A DNA stretch of 64,000 bases from Monomorium pharaonis (taxonomy: Eukaryota > Arthropoda > Insecta > Hymenoptera > Formicidae): NCBI RefSeq assembly GCF_013373865.1, contig NC_050475.1:21651495-21715494 (forward strand), written 5' to 3'. Position numbers and translations under genes: made by a program. Below the pieces are notes generated by a model. It searched no databases. It saw only the letters and a list, made by a program, of their open reading frames with translations, and was not told where the DNA came from. Positions 1 through 13,558 of the stretch are shown here, in pieces; the stretch's first letter is position 1; every line of letters starts with the position of its first letter.

Positions 1-297
1 TCGCTGTAAGCAAAAAAATCTTATTAATTTATAATAATTATATTTTAATAAAATAATGTTATAAATTATATTACTGCATTTACTACTCCATAATATATTG
101 TGATATTTAATAGAATATTTAATAGAAACAAAAATCAAACGGAAGAATTGCTTATTATTTTATTTTATATAAAATCAAACTCTAAAAATTTATGGTTTTT
201 ATGCGATTATAAATTTCTACTCGCTTTTAGTTTATTTGGTGATTGACAGAGTTGGATTGTTCTGTGTATAAGTCAATTTAAGTCTTATATATCATAC

Positions 298-411
298 CAT
301 CTTTATCGGGTAGTGGGTTTTTCTCCTGCGTTTCAGTGTGCTTCAGACTTGCAGTATCGAACTTTTCGATGCCGGCGATCAATGTCTGCTGAGTTTTCTC
401 CGCGGCAACGT
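298..411 (-). CDS. cib: Thymosin repeat exon 3
   Basis: A 114-nt exon in phase 1-1, encoding DVAAEKTQQTLIAGIEKF followed by a core with LKHTETQEKNPLPDKD. The acceptor is CTTTTAG-type at 412-413. It ends in a donor read as GTATGATA, so the message continues outside the window. Confidence 0.88.
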
Positions 412-2152
412 CTAAAAGCAGACAAATCAGATCTCAGAAACAGCAATAACTACATACAAGCAGAATCACGAATCAGAAATAGAGTGAGTCACTTAGCTAA
501 CAGTATAGCTCGAATGCATGAAATGCAGTGAAGAATAATTTAAAAACTACGCCATTTGATCGCTGCGAACACTCAATCAATAATTGGTATAATTTGTTAG
601 CCTTTCTTTATAAAGTACTTGTTATTAATACCTCGCACATGCAGTATAAATACCTCGTGTGTCTATGTATTTTTATGGCGAAATTACGCATTATATCAGA
701 ATTCAAGTTAAAATCACAAAAAACTAAATTTTTTCTTAATTTTTAAATATTGGATTAATAAGCGATTTAGAATAAATTGCATTTTGGATTTATCCTTTTG
801 AATAAAAATTAACTTCTTGCTGTGGTATATGGTACACATAAAGTATTTTAGAATATCTTTGCTAAGATCACCATGAAACATGTATGAAAGCATGAATGAA
901 GTGGAAACCACCATTGTCTTCAGACTGACTTGAGAGAGAGAATATCTAATTTTAATTTTAGGAATTTACAATTTCATTATTTTTTAATCCACAAAATTAA
1001 AAAATTAAGTTATAAGAAGCTTTGTGTTTCAAATAACTTATAACTTGACTTTTCAGTTGAAGAAGTATTGATTTCAGATATTAAGAAATCCATATAAAAT
1101 AAGAATGAATAAATATAAAAATATCTGCAAAATATTGTAAAAATTATTTTCTTTTAATTTATTCTAAATTTTACCTTGAAAAATTACACAGCAAGAAATT
1201 AATAAAAACACTAACCAATGTAATCCCAGAATACCATCAAAGCCACCAGTAAAGTTTTCTTCATTCTTTCAAATTGTTTTAAGACAAAATTTTACAAATG
1301 AGTATTTGTACTCAGAAAAGCGAAAGCGATAATTGGATTAAACATTTAAACGACTTTGCTGCCACCGTGAAAAAGCCAAAAAATACTCTTTGCAGAACTG
1401 GAAAATAAAGTTCCAGAAATTTCTTCCATCTTAATGAATAATACCTTTGGCGTTAGGCAACACAATCTTCTCTTTCGTGTCAGCGTGCTTCAACTGATTT
1501 GCCTTAAAAGTTTCCACGCCATGTATCAACTCGGAATGCTGCCGCTCCTGTCGTACGTCTATGTCAGCAATTCACACATTTTTATTGCAATTACTATCGT
1601 TTTTATTGGAGTATCGTACTGGTGAGCTTCGCGCTTTCAAATACTTCCCTTAGTTCAACATGTTGCATAAACAAACTTAATGTTTTCTTTACACATCGCA
1701 TTTAATACTAAACACATTTAGTCTTGCTTAGATGAAAATAAAGAGAAATTTTTTAATCACTTTAAAATTAATCATAAATGTAATGTATAAATCATTTAAA
1801 ATAAAATTAAATTAAAAACACATAACACTAATCATACATTAATTAATCAAATATATAGTTATGAAATTAATAGAATGTAAAAATAAATAATCGTTACAAT
1901 TCTGATATGTTATAAATAAAACATAAATAAAACAATTTGTTTACATATAAATTAATTATGAGCAAGGTTAACTGAGATATATTTTTGCAACTTATGTACC
2001 TTCAGCGGAGGGTAAAACGTTCTTTTCGGCAGTAGCAGCTTTCTTCATGCAACCATGATTGAAACCTTCCAATTCGCTTTTCAGATCTAGAGCTACTTTA
2101 GGCAGGTCCTTCAACGCCGGACTCGACATGATTCAGTCTTGTACTTCTTAAT
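298..2152 (-). CDS. cib: Beta-thymosin repeat protein, ciboulot-like (5' three coding exons; continues past left edge)
   Basis: An actin-monomer-binding protein made of repeated thymosin/WH2 modules, acting in the cytosol. Coding exons, read leftwards: 2129-2000 (ATG at 2129, 43 codons plus 1 nt), 1558-1445 and 411-298 (114 nt, 38 codons each). Exon 1 opens MSSPALKDLPKVALDLKSEL. Exon 2 carries a repeat with LKHADTKEKIVLP, and exon 3 one with LKHTETQEKNPLP, the LKKTET-type actin motif. Donors lie at 1999, 1444 and 297 and acceptors at 1559-1560 and 412-413. All joins are phase 1 and restore Asp as the first residue of each repeat (DVRQE, DVAAE). A 5' UTR acceptor lies at 2153-2154, so the promoter is further right, at a position I could not fix. 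No in-frame stop ends exon 3; a phase-1 donor follows it, so one or more further exons lie left of base 1. Family identity is firm; the total repeat number is unknown. Confidence 0.9.
1445..1558 (-). CDS. cib: Thymosin repeat exon 2
   Basis: A 114-nt exon in phase 1-1, encoding one 38-residue repeat (DVRQERQHSELIHGVETF, then KANQLKHADTKEKIVLPNAK). It can be skipped or repeated without a frame change. Confidence 0.88.
2000..2152 (-). CDS. cib: Thymosin exon with start codon
   Basis: This exon runs from an acceptor of the TTTTATAG type (2153-2154) through 23 nt of 5' UTR to ATG at 2129-2127 and a donor at 1999. It encodes the first thymosin module, with MKKAATAEKNVLP as the actin-binding core. 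The HGC stretch before the core differs from the usual acidic or Ser/Thr-rich residues there. Confidence 0.88.
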
Positions 2153-2300
2153 CTATAAAACAGAAATAATTGTCACAATCATCTTCACTCAATGATAAAT
2201 TAAAAAAAAAAAAACAAATTTGTAATTCCAATTAAAAAATTTCTAATTCTTTTAATATTCATATATTATGGATTCATTTAGGCCAATAATAGATATGCAT

Positions 2301-2342
2301 TGTACAATGTACGATTTAACGTAGATGTACAATGTACGATTT
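2301..2342. repeat. Short tandem duplication, period 25 bp
   Basis: The 17-mer TGTACAATGTACGATTT occurs at 2301 and again at 2326. Each copy contains a small TGTAC..GTAC(A) symmetry. Confidence 0.8.
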
Positions 2343-5300
2343 TATTTACTTGAACAATGAGAGATCTAATTATTAAAAAATGTCAATGTATAAATAATGG
2401 TACGTTATAATCTGAAGTACGTTGTTGATTGATAACATTAATATATTATACATATCCCGCATATATAATCATCAGTTTTCTTTTTCATTTAAAATGTGTT
2501 TAATAAATAATATAAACATTTTTAAGTGGTTTTTTCCTAATTTTTCATCGATATTTAACAAACGTTACATACACTTCTTTATATAATATAAAGGTGTCTG
2601 TGCAAGGTGTAAGAGCACCTGCTCATAACGTAATCGATTTAACTTCTTGGAAGATAGCGGAACACAGGCGATATCGCATGTGTTATTAAGTACGAGAACC
2701 ATTTCCCCGTAAGGTGCACAAAGAGCATTGCCCAACAAATACGAGTGTATCACCGAGAGACGGCACCACGCAGTTTCCAATTGTTAGCGCGGACGTATCA
2801 TTTCCTTTGTTAAACCGCACCAACAAACCGCACCAACAACGGCTACTATTGAATGCCAACGAAGTCGAGAACCAAGCTATCGACACCTCGGAATTGTGCA
2901 TATCGTTACAATACATTGCTAATACAGCGAAAATGCAACAGAACTTTATTCGCCGATATATTAGCGACTGAGATTTCGCAGATATTCTATAAAAAAGAAT
3001 TTTCTTTTTAAATTCAAAAAATCCCGTATCAATCAAAAATACATCACAGTTTTTATACTTTACTTGTATCTCTTTTTTTATTCTCTATAACAATAACAAC
3101 GTTCAGTTTGTCATATTTGAAACAAAAGATTCTAAATATTCAAGAGTTGTAATTAATTTTAGTAATTTTAATAGTTATAAATTAAGAAGAAAAAAAAAGA
3201 AGAAAAAGTTGTAAATTTAGAAAATTATTACATGAGAAATTTGCTTTATCTGCGAACTCACGCAACTCTAACTGGCGAATTTATGCATCACGCGACGGAA
3301 ACAGCAGTGGCTCGTTGCTTCCGGTCTCCGTTTCCTTCCAGTATATTTCCTTGTCACATTTCTCTCATAAGCGACAACTTCACTTATCAAAATAAAAAAA
3401 AGTACTTCTCAGATAATTTGTAAACATAAGATATGTAAAAATTTAATAGTTGATTTAGAATTACGGGTGGTAACGTTATTATAAGGCGATATTTATTATA
3501 TAAATGTTTCAGTAAATAATAAAATGGGACAATTCTAATTATTCGTATATTCGCATCAAATAATTCCAATTCTTTACTTCACGTTTTGCGTGCAAGATAT
3601 TACGTTACAAGTGATTCGCACCCATCATTCGTATCGTTATTTACGATAATGACGAACATTACATGACCAAGTGGAACTCTGATAAACATTCTGCGTTCTT
3701 TCGCCGCCTCTTTTCTCCAAAGATCGACCATATCTTTGTTACATTACGTTACAAAGTTAAATTACAGTTGTGTACAGCAATTAAACAGATGTATTGCAAT
3801 ATATTCATATCAGTCATTAAACAAATTTTTTAGAAAAAGAATCAATCAAGTCTTAAAATATTTTAAATTTGCAGATAACACGGCATATTATTTTTCATGC
3901 ATTTTTTTTGTTTTAAAAATAGCAAATGTTACTTTCAAGGAGAAAGAACAATTTGACAGAGTCAGACGTTGACCCGCTAATAATTGATAGTAGTGGCACG
4001 AAATCAATGTCGTAGCGTCGTCTCGACATGTACACATCGCGTTTCTACATCACATACGTCTTATATATCGAATCCAATACTGGCGACGCATTTACGCGTT
4101 AAACTGTCAATGACTCATTCGTCAGATGCCCCCTTTGCCCACCCCCTTTCACCAAACGGGCTTCTCAGCAGCGTTCACGATTGTGCATGTTCAAGCAGAT
4201 TTAAAACTTCGTATGACTCAATGTGAAAAAAATGTAAGAAAAGAACGCAATACTAATTACGCTTACGTGGGCTTACGATCGGTATCGATCTGCGTTTAAC
4301 TCCCACGTGCTTTTTTTCGAACCGTGTTACATTTTGCAATTTATGACGAAATCAATCTTTTTTTCTTTATGCATCTGTGTTGCACGCGTAATGATTGCAT
4401 TTTCTGTGAATCTGAAAATATATTAGATTAGTATTCGATATATTATTTGTATTATTCTAATAAATTATATAAATTGTATTATCCACATGCGAAAAAAATT
4501 CACTATTCATCTACATTAATTAAATATATATTTGTATATATCTATTATTTGTATTGCAGAGTTCATGGAAAACCCAATGACGATAATATCGAATTTGCCT
4601 ATATGTGAATAAATTTGATTCAAAAGAAACACAGATAGTAAGAAAAGGTCTGCATTCCACGCAGATGAAGTCACGAGAACGTCGGGCATTACTAACTACA
4701 TTATCGGTACACATGGGCACGATTGTGCAACTTCAACGACGACAGTGCAAGGTCATCAATTTTATGCGTCTTTTTTCCGTGATGTTTTTTGGACAGCAAT
4801 TCTGGACGAAACAATTTTGTGAAGTGCAAATGATTGAAAAGATAAATTACGCAGTAAAATAAATCCATCTAAGATAAAGGCATTTGATTCTCTATTGACA
4901 CTCTATTTTCTCAGAGTTACAACATTTCAGTTATTTTCAATTACAGATAAAATGTTGAGCGTATAAAAATAACGTTCATAAAAAAAACGAACCGGTTTTT
5001 CAGGTCGCTTGTTGAATCAGTTTTGGGTCCGAGACGATACGTTCCTGGGATCGTGAGAGAGGCTTTCGAGAGATACGTTCAAACGGTGGGTCAGCATCGA
5101 CAAGGCTGTGTATAGGTCCTTATATGGTAGCCGGTCGTATATGACTGTATATAGGGAGAGCTCGAAAAAGAGGCCGAATACGCAACGGAGAAGCAGCGGG
5201 CTCACACATATCCTTTGCGTATCCGCTAAATTCTTTTCTTTTTTTCATTCTTTTCATACGCCTGTGTGGGCGTATGAGGCGTTTGTACGTGCGGGCACAA

Positions 5301-7312
5301 GACTCATGTGCTTGACTGCACGTAACGGTAAGAGACGACGACGAGATCTCGATTGTCCGCAACACCACGACGGAGCGCGGTCAGATGAAACGTAATTCTC
5401 TTCTTACATGGCAGATTATGGCAACGGTATGTTTCGCGAATCTATTGCTGAAAAAAAATTTAAGTCACTAATTTTGAAAGAAGATAAAGAAGACTACAAA
5501 ACTTTTTCATTCATTAATATGTATAGAAGTATATTCTGTCGATTAATCTTATTTTTATATTCTAAATCGTGATAGTATCGTATTGTCACAAGATAAAGAA
5601 TTTTTTAAAACTAATATAGACTTATATTAAGATTTAATATGATTTCTAATAAAACATCTCACCTTTACTACATGTTACTAATTAGATTTGATTACTAAAG
5701 TATCATTTGCGCTCATTGCATTTAAGATTGGTAGGAAAATTACAAGCAATTTTAAGGCTGGCAAGAAGCGCCACAACGAAACGACCGTTAGTTCCATTTA
5801 ATTGAACATCCGTGGATCCTAGCTGAGCCGTAGTAAACAGCCAAGGTAAGCTTCTTATTGGTTATTATGTAAACTGCAAACGGTGGAATTTAATGAGGCG
5901 ACCCGAGACGACGACGTTCGCACACAGTAAAGCTCTGATAAATCTTGACTTGGTCTTCTCGAGTGGACTCGTGAGGTGAAAAGCGAGCCTCTCAGAGAGA
6001 AGTTAATAAGGAAACTAGGTTCTCAGTGCAGCTGAGATGCGCTGATAGAAATCAACGGTATAGTCATCAAGATAGATTAGGCGTCCAGGCTCATATTTCA
6101 TATGAGTGTCGTAAGAGTGCCTGAGGCGTGATTTCTAGTACTTCATTTTCAAACGAGAAAAGTATGGCTCTAGGTCATGCCCATTAATGTGCACAGCCTG
6201 TAAACATTTTCCAAACATTAGAAACTGTGGAGTCTAATAAACTGTATTCGATGTTTCCAAAACTTAACAATTTAAGTACTTTGAGAGATTTTACTGATAC
6301 AGATTCACTTACATGACTTTGAATTATCATTGAGGAACAAGAAATCTCTTCATTCATGCTACAGCTTACCTAACAAGTTTAAGGAACACTCAATCTTTGA
6401 GTTTCACTCGAGTAGAAAACGACAGCAGATATAGCTAAGCCAAGTGTGTCTAAGATAGGCCGTTTTATTGCAAATGGTCCTAAATCTTCCTAAAGCTACG
6501 CAAATCGAAGCCGTATGGGAATCGGCCATCAGTCTCAGGAGGACTCCTCCGCGACGACGCGTTGTCGTAGGCTCGATCCGTGGAACAAGATCCTACGGTC
6601 GCTGGCTAACGAGTTCGCGCTGACTGCCAATTAACTTGGGCAATCGCGTTTAATAGTGAGCCTTCTGCTGCCGGCTCTTTCCTCTCCGTTTCTATCGCGG
6701 CACGCGTCCACACACGTGCAACGGCGTGCACAATTAAAGGGGGGACCTGTATCGATCGGTGCGGTGTGGGCTCTGGAAAACGGCAAACACCTACGCGTGC
6801 ACATATAACATGCCCACGTAAAATCGTCGAGTGCATTTGTATTTGTGGTTAGAGAAACGTTTTACCGAGCAACGGCGACCGTCGAACACACAACCGCGAT
6901 TCTCTTTCTCCTGTTCTCTCCTCTTTTTCTCTCTCCGTCTCCCTCCAGCTTTCCTCTGTGCGACCGTGACGGCTAACGAACCCTGGACGCGCGTATCGTA
7001 TCGAGCGGTGGCGCGTACACTCCAGGGACGTATGCAGGCACGAGGCCGTACTATGTAAGCACCATCCGAATCGCGAATGTCCCAATATCGAGTACTCCAT
7101 CATGATTGGAATCACGAGCGAACCGAAAGACCAGAGAGAGTTCCTGAGTCTCCCAAGCTGAAACAGGACGGATAGCCAAAAAGTTGTCGGAATGGCTGTC
7201 AATTACGCACGTCGAGCTTACTTGAAATTCTTTAGATCAACAGGATTCTTGAGTCCCACGAAGACGTTTCTTAAGCAAATTAAAACTTGCGACAACGAAA
7301 GAGACTAAGCGC

Positions 7313-7442
7313 CGGTTGTTCCAACTTCTTGGTAAACTTACCTACCAGGTAAGCATGTGTCTATCTTCATTTCTTTTCTTAAATAAATAAAGACAAACAT
7401 ATTTACCTGATAGGTAAATTTACCAAGAGGTTGGAACAACCG
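7313..7442. mobile_element. Foldback/MITE-like inverted repeat
   Basis: Two 40-bp arms (7313-7352 and 7403-7442) are reverse complements with about 37 of 40 matches, around a 50-bp AT-rich centre. The ends read CGGTTGTTCCAAC. No coding capacity and no clear target-site duplication, so either a degenerate MITE or a structured noncoding element. Confidence 0.6.
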
Positions 7443-8462
7443 ACTCTAAACGGATTGTTAATCGAGAGTATCGATGAATATCGAGAGTATCGAGATGGCC
7501 AATAGCGTAAACGTAGTCGCACGAGGTTGCAAGATGCAGCTATACATCCACTTTTACCAATGTTAATTAGCTTTAGTCTCAATTTAACCTCCTTTTTAAC
7601 TTTTTCTATATCTAGAAATAAGAAAAACAGAGATTAAAGCTAATTTACGTTGATGGAAATGGGCATATGTAATTTGCCTTACAATATTTTACAATTAATC
7701 ACAACTACCAATAGACTATTGCCAAATGGCTTTAACTTTACGCGTCATGGCATCCCTGATGCTTGAATATATGTGCTGAATGCCGCTTAGCGCCAACTTC
7801 GCTCGAGTCGTTCTCTGTACATCTATACATGTGCATGGTTATGGCTTCTTACGTTCATACGCGAAACCACAATTTAGAAAGAGTCTCGTTAATTCGCGCC
7901 GTATCTTCCTCGGCACGTTCACTGTCGGCGTTTTAATGCGCCCGCAGTCAATTAAAACCCGGATCACTACGTTGTTTGCTAATGTATACATGGAATCTAT
8001 TCTCCGCGAAGATAACAAGATCTCCCGTTTTTTTTTCCAACATGAAAAATGTACGTGTATCATATACGAATCTCAAGCAAAATCGGCTTTTTGTAATTTT
8101 TTTATTTTGCTAGAACACCTAATTAATTTTATCAATGTTTTTTATCTTCTTTTAGAGTTGATCAGTTTGACTTCTAAAAAGGTTGGCTCTCGTATCGTGA
8201 TATAACATGCCTGCTGTTACGTGCAAACTGACGTACATTCCCAGGAGCGCCGCTTAATCAGATCTGATTCGATGATCACCGGAAAGCGAGTCTTCCGTTT
8301 TCCGATAGCACAACAGCGTGCTAATATTGACACACACGTGCGGACTTATATTCGTGATGCATGAATGGGTAGGGCATAAATGCATGCAATGTACACACAT
8401 ACGCATAACACATACACAAATGCAACGACAGGGGAAGGAGCGGTCGGTTCATAGCAGCAGCG

Positions 8463-8506
8463 GAGGAGGAGGAGGAGGATGGAGGTGGTGGTGGTGGTGG
8501 CTGCCG
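8463..8506 (+). repeat. GGA/GGT-rich triplet tract
   Basis: An imperfect (GGA)n then (GGT)n run. It lies in open frames on both strands (Gly/Trp-rich on one, Pro/His-rich on the other) that I regard as non-genic. Confidence 0.7.
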
Positions 8507-10418
8507 CGGCAGACGGTTTCATCGATTGGCATTGCCGGCATTCGTCCGGAGAAGAGTGTGAGCGGGGTCCGTGAACTCCGCGCCGACGGCTCATCCCAGT
8601 TTTTCATGGTCACGGTAAAAGAGGGTGGTTTCTCCCTCGGCGAAGGGCCGAAAGTCGCGCGTCCTCCGCCTCGCAGAACTCGCGCGATCAGGGATGATTG
8701 TCGTAATAATATCATTGATATCATAATTCTCTCATTCCTTTTACCCTCTGAAGTCTCACACTCAAATTGAATGAAATGTAGCGTTCTAGTCGGAAACACT
8801 CATTCAATACGAATTTGAATTTCAAAGCTGAGCTGGAATTATGTCCCATTCGTGATTCTGATGTTATAATACACTTTCTATCCTTCTATTTAATTATAAA
8901 CGAACACGAAACGAACTAAGAAAGGGATAAGGCCGCTGCCATCCGTACGCGAATCCCATAACATTTAGGAAAACGAAATTATTATTGTCCTGACGCGGCG
9001 AGACGTAATTAGGCAACCTGCATCCTGGGTTTACGATCGCCTGGTAACACCACTGTTCGCGAGGAAAACTGGCTAGAAAGACCTAATCGCGAGCGAACCG
9101 AGCTGGGTAAACGCAATTGCATGGAAGCGTACGATTCGCAACGATGGACTTGCGCTTATACAGAAGCCTCCTCGTTCGCCTTGAAATGAACGCGAGACAT
9201 GATAAAATGCAAATGGAACGCCCGATGACGATTCTCCCTTAGGAAAATATGAGACGAGGAAATCGTCATGATCGATGCTACAAGAAATAAATCTGTGATT
9301 TACTAAGAATTTTCTTGCAATTAAGAAAACGTAAGAATTAGATAGTAGAAAATGGCAATGTATCTAGTATTCACTAATCATAATGTTAAAACGAAGTAAT
9401 GTTAAACTTTATTTTCAGAAGATTACTTTAAATCATAAAGGACTAATGTCGAATATGCAATATATTCGCATGGAAAATGGATCGACGACGTTGACAAGAA
9501 GAAGACGCATATGCGTGCTCCGCGTGCGTTATATGCATCTGTCAAAACCACGCCCTTATCCCCTATCCTGCTGCCTCGCTCTATTCGCCTGTATGCGAAG
9601 GAAGAGCAAGGAAGTCCTCGACAGGCTTTCCACAATTGAAGCAATCAATCTCGCTTCAAAAGAGCGATTAAATTCAATTATTATTAACAGTTCGCATCTA
9701 ATTAGAAGTATTAAGAGTTACAAATTATATTTTAGAAATAATTTCTTATAGCAAATACAAATATATAGAAAAATGCAAAAAATATGATTATTTAAAAAAA
9801 TCATATATAATGGTAAAAATATTATTTTAAAAAATAGAGACGCGTCATATAATAATTATATGAAGCGTGAAAAGAGATAAATAAGTTTTGATAAGTTATC
9901 ATATCTAATTTTGCGATTGCAAATTCATACATTCGGAAAATATAGTACATATATCTTGGAATTTATTCTCTGATTGCTCCTTCGAAGCGTTTCTAATTAC
10001 TCCAATTGAAAATGTTAGGAATTTGTGCGATACGTCCCACTCATTAATTCGAGCTCATTAATTCGTGCTCGTTAATCTTATCGTGCATAATTGCAGTGAG
10101 ATATAATACGGTATGTATGAAGTATCATCAATAATATGCACATATGAAATATACCTTGTCTGTAAGCGATAAAAAGTCTAATTCGCTCACGTTTTAATAA
10201 TAAGCAATTAACGCCATGATAATTTTAGGAAAATGTATGGATATCGTGTGTGATAATGACATATAACAGTTATGATAGAACATTCGTAATTAAAACGGTA
10301 AATCACTCATTCCCGTTTCGTCCGATTCTCTGTCATTCCACGAAGAACATCATTAATGCGCAATGCCATCGTTCAATTATGGCGATAAAGGAATAAAAAA
10401 AATACATCATTTTCTCCT

Positions 10419-10426
<8 letters not shown>

Positions 10427-10459
<33 letters not shown>

Positions 10460-10460
10460 T
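10427..10460. repeat. (GA)n microsatellite
   Basis: An AG dinucleotide run with two interruptions near its ends. Confidence 0.85.
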
Positions 10461-11254
10461 CGTCTGTCTTTCGACCACACCCCGATTCCATTTTCGATCG
10501 CATCAAAAGACCGATCGATATCTTGATGCAGGCCCGGCCTGTGAAGACACGTAATTTCAGAGTAAGCAATTATTATATAATATATATTACAGTCTCACGG
10601 AAAAGCTATCAAATAATATTCTTATTATTGCCGTAAAAATAGAGATTATACTCTTTTATATCTATAAAGCGATAATTCAAATTTAACTTCTCACGCTGTA
10701 AGCAAAATGGAGCTCGTGCCGAAACGTGGCGCATTTAAGTGTCGTGAATAAATATAAACTTATGACTTTGCCGCGTGTTTATATCGAAGAATAAACTTGA
10801 TAATTGTAACGAATTCTATAGGCGTTGTTACGAAGGACACAATGAGATAAGTTAACACGCGTCAAAGCTATCAAATAAGAATCGTAACGCTGGAAAATCG
10901 TGACAACGCCAACTTAAAAGGTAGTCGTTTCATCGACTTACGAGATCGAAATTTTTATTTCCAGATCACTATCATCTTCAGAGAAAAATCACTTCGCCAA
11001 TTCAGGAACTCTCGGTTGAGATATTTTGCAAATGAAGAACTGATCGCTGAACATTGTTTTGTCGTTTTACGCGAAGGAAAGCACCATTATACACAGAGTA
11101 TCACGACTCTCTGACGGTTGACCGCAGATTCTCACGCCAGTCCGAAGTCAATCCTTTCTCACTTCCGTAACATACGAAAAAAGGGACAGAAGCCGATGAA
11201 AGGAAGAAGACGCTTGTTGTCCTCTTAGGAAAGTTGGGCGAGCAGCTTCTCTAA

Positions 11255-11483
11255 GGCCTGGTCTACAATAGCTAGAGTAAGCATGGAGTAAGAAGTAAGA
11301 CTAGGTGTAAAAGGATTAATCCAGTGTAAGAAAGCGTAAGGGCATAAGCGAAATAAATTATTTTCATTTTGTCTTACTCCTACTCCTGCTTTTCTTAACG
11401 CTCGGTCAATCACAATGCAGAAGGAAAATTACCTTACTCTTACTTCTTACTCCATGCTTGCTCCAGCTATTGTAGATCAGGCC
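11255..11483. mobile_element. MITE with long terminal inverted repeats and TAA target-site duplication
   Basis: A 229-bp element with inverted arms of about 46 bp. The left end reads GGCCTGGTCTACAATAGCT and the right end is its near-perfect reverse complement. TAA lies immediately outside both ends (11252-11254 and 11484-11486). A 3-bp TAA/TTA duplication with long inverted repeats is the pattern of PIF/Harbinger-derived MITEs. No transposase is present. Superfamily assignment is inference from the TSD. Confidence 0.72.
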
Positions 11484-13002
11484 TAAAAGTACACAGGAAA
11501 CGTCTCCGAGAGACGTTTGAAATGTCTGAAGGATATTTGCCAGGTATTTACGGTTTTGAATTCGTTTTGAGGACTCGTCTTTAATCCGTTATTCGACGCA
11601 CATTGCTATAGGGAAACAACGGCTTAACTCGCGGCGAAGGGTGCACTGACCTGTCAGTTGACGCGTACGAGTTTCTAGGGCGCAAGCTGGCGCGGATAGA
11701 CTGTCGAACAGCAGGCGAACGTTGTTCAAAGGCAGGAACGAGACGGTACACTGACTGCACTGACTGACCGGTTAGTGCTTCTGCGGCATGTAATACCAGG
11801 TAACAGCGCCGAGCAGCGCCCGTCGTTCATCTCCCTCCATCCGCCACTTCCCTCCTTAAAGCGACAGGCCCCTCTCGCCAGGATCGGCGCAGAAAAGGGT
11901 TCGATGGAGTACTTGCAATGTCGCCTTTCAATATTGCACATCTTGGAATAATTAAATAGCCTATAGTTAACATAAATAATTAATTGTAAAGATAGAATAA
12001 CATCACACAAAGAAAAATCTTTCGGTTTTATTTTATTATATTATTCGTAACATATAAATAAAAAATGAAATAAGTAGAACAGTATTTGTATTTGGTAAAG
12101 TTAATTCAGAATTAACTGTTCAATATATGTACACGAGAAAAGAACAATATATTGCTCGTAATATATTAATCTGTACTAAAGATATTTCAGTTATAAATCT
12201 GGATCTTGCGAGTGTATACATCGTTCCTGGACTGGACCCCACCGCTCCTGAATCGAGACCAATCAACGCTTAGCTTCTACCTCCCCAATTGCGCCAATTA
12301 ATCGCGGCTCCCTTTTCTACGAGTTTTTTTCGATCGTCTCCTTGACCGTCATACGGAGGGGTAACTGACCATAACTGACTCACCCTTGGTGATGACCAGG
12401 AATTTACATTCGACACACGGATCCACGCCAACATTGAACGACACGGCCTTTTTTTCTTTGCGACGATATTTTTACATTAGCGTTCATCTTATGATTCTTG
12501 GCCTCGTTCTCAAACTGAATTCCAGCTCTAATTCGGTTCGCAATGATTTATTACCGACGTGTTAGGGAAGGGGCAAAAAGACTATAATACTGGGGGTTGA
12601 TACACGTTAGTGAGTCATTGAAATCCCATGTGGGCCCATCTGTGTGTCATATGTTCTCCCGCTACGTTAGGTTCCGCTTAGCTGAGAATTCGAAATAACT
12701 AGAGGTAGAAAGTTATATTGGTTGAATCTTTTCAAATTTGACAGCATTCGGCATAGATGCGCGATTATTTGGTTTGGAGCTCACTCAATCACGTGATTAT
12801 GAGTTTTCATGAACTGCTTTGAAATTAAATAAAATTTCAATAATGTAATTTTAGTATCTCTAATTTCTTTCTCTGCATATTAAATAATCGTTTTGTTATA
12901 AATAATAACATATTAATGTGCAATTAAAATTATGTTCAACATAAATAACGGCATTGGAAATAACGGACGGATATAAAACATCAATGTGCATTGACATGAA
13001 CT

Positions 13003-13008
13003 TTTATT
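13003..13008 (-). terminator. Candidate poly(A) signal of the SR gene (distal)
   Basis: AATAAA on the minus strand, about 550 nt past the B52 stop codon. A second, proximal AATAAA lies at 13465-13470. Both are plausible 3' ends; I cannot tell which is used. Confidence 0.45.
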
Positions 13009-13558
13009 GACAGTTGAAATATCTCTTTTACCACTAAATTTAATACACATCACATACTTTCTTATTGTAATGTAACCGTTAGGAATATATACAAAAAGCC
13101 ATTATAAGGGAACTCGTATTATACGACGGCAATACATTGAAAATTTGTAGTCTCAGAGGTATGAGTAAAGAATACTTATCTAAACGCGCGAATTGTTCAA
13201 GTCGATTGATGTGTATCGCTAAACCTAATCTGATCTAAGAAAAAGTAGTAATAAAAAAATGAAAGAATAAGACATGCCTAACCTGATTAAAAAAATTAAA
13301 TCTTAAGCTATCTCAAATTAACAATAATGCTGGACTCTGTAAAAGAAACCTTGATCGCGTTTTATATTCCAAATTAAATGTTAAGGTGACGATAAAGCTT
13401 CGATACAATGGTTGTATAGGTTCAAAACCTCATTATTACAATTAATTATCAGAAGTATGAGATATTTATTTTCAAATGTGATTTAATATAAAAATGGTGA
13501 AAGAAGAAAAAAAAGGAAAGTAAAAAGTTTAGTAGTTCGCGGATTTTTTTATCTCTGT

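Larger units (their letters stand above)
2153..13002. other. Intergenic or 5'-regulatory/intron stretch with no supported coding exon
   Basis: About 10.8 kb between the thymosin start exon and the 3' end of the SR gene. It probably holds the thymosin promoter and a 5' UTR intron, because exon 1 has an upstream acceptor. GC-richer patches at about 5.2-5.4, 6.5-7.1, 8.4-8.7 and 11.6-11.9 kb could be promoter or enhancer DNA. Open frames there (up to about 150 codons) have no recognisable domain and occur on both strands at once, which suggests low stop density, not genes. Two foldback elements are listed separately. Confidence 0.6.

Noticed and set aside
7780..8770. Plus-strand open frames of 141 and 150 codons
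   Set aside because: The first has a Lys/Phe/Ile-rich AT tail, and the second is built on a GGA/GGT repeat; no family match.
13410..13440. tRNA-like GGTTCAAAACC motif
   Set aside because: No matching acceptor stem or A box in the flanks.
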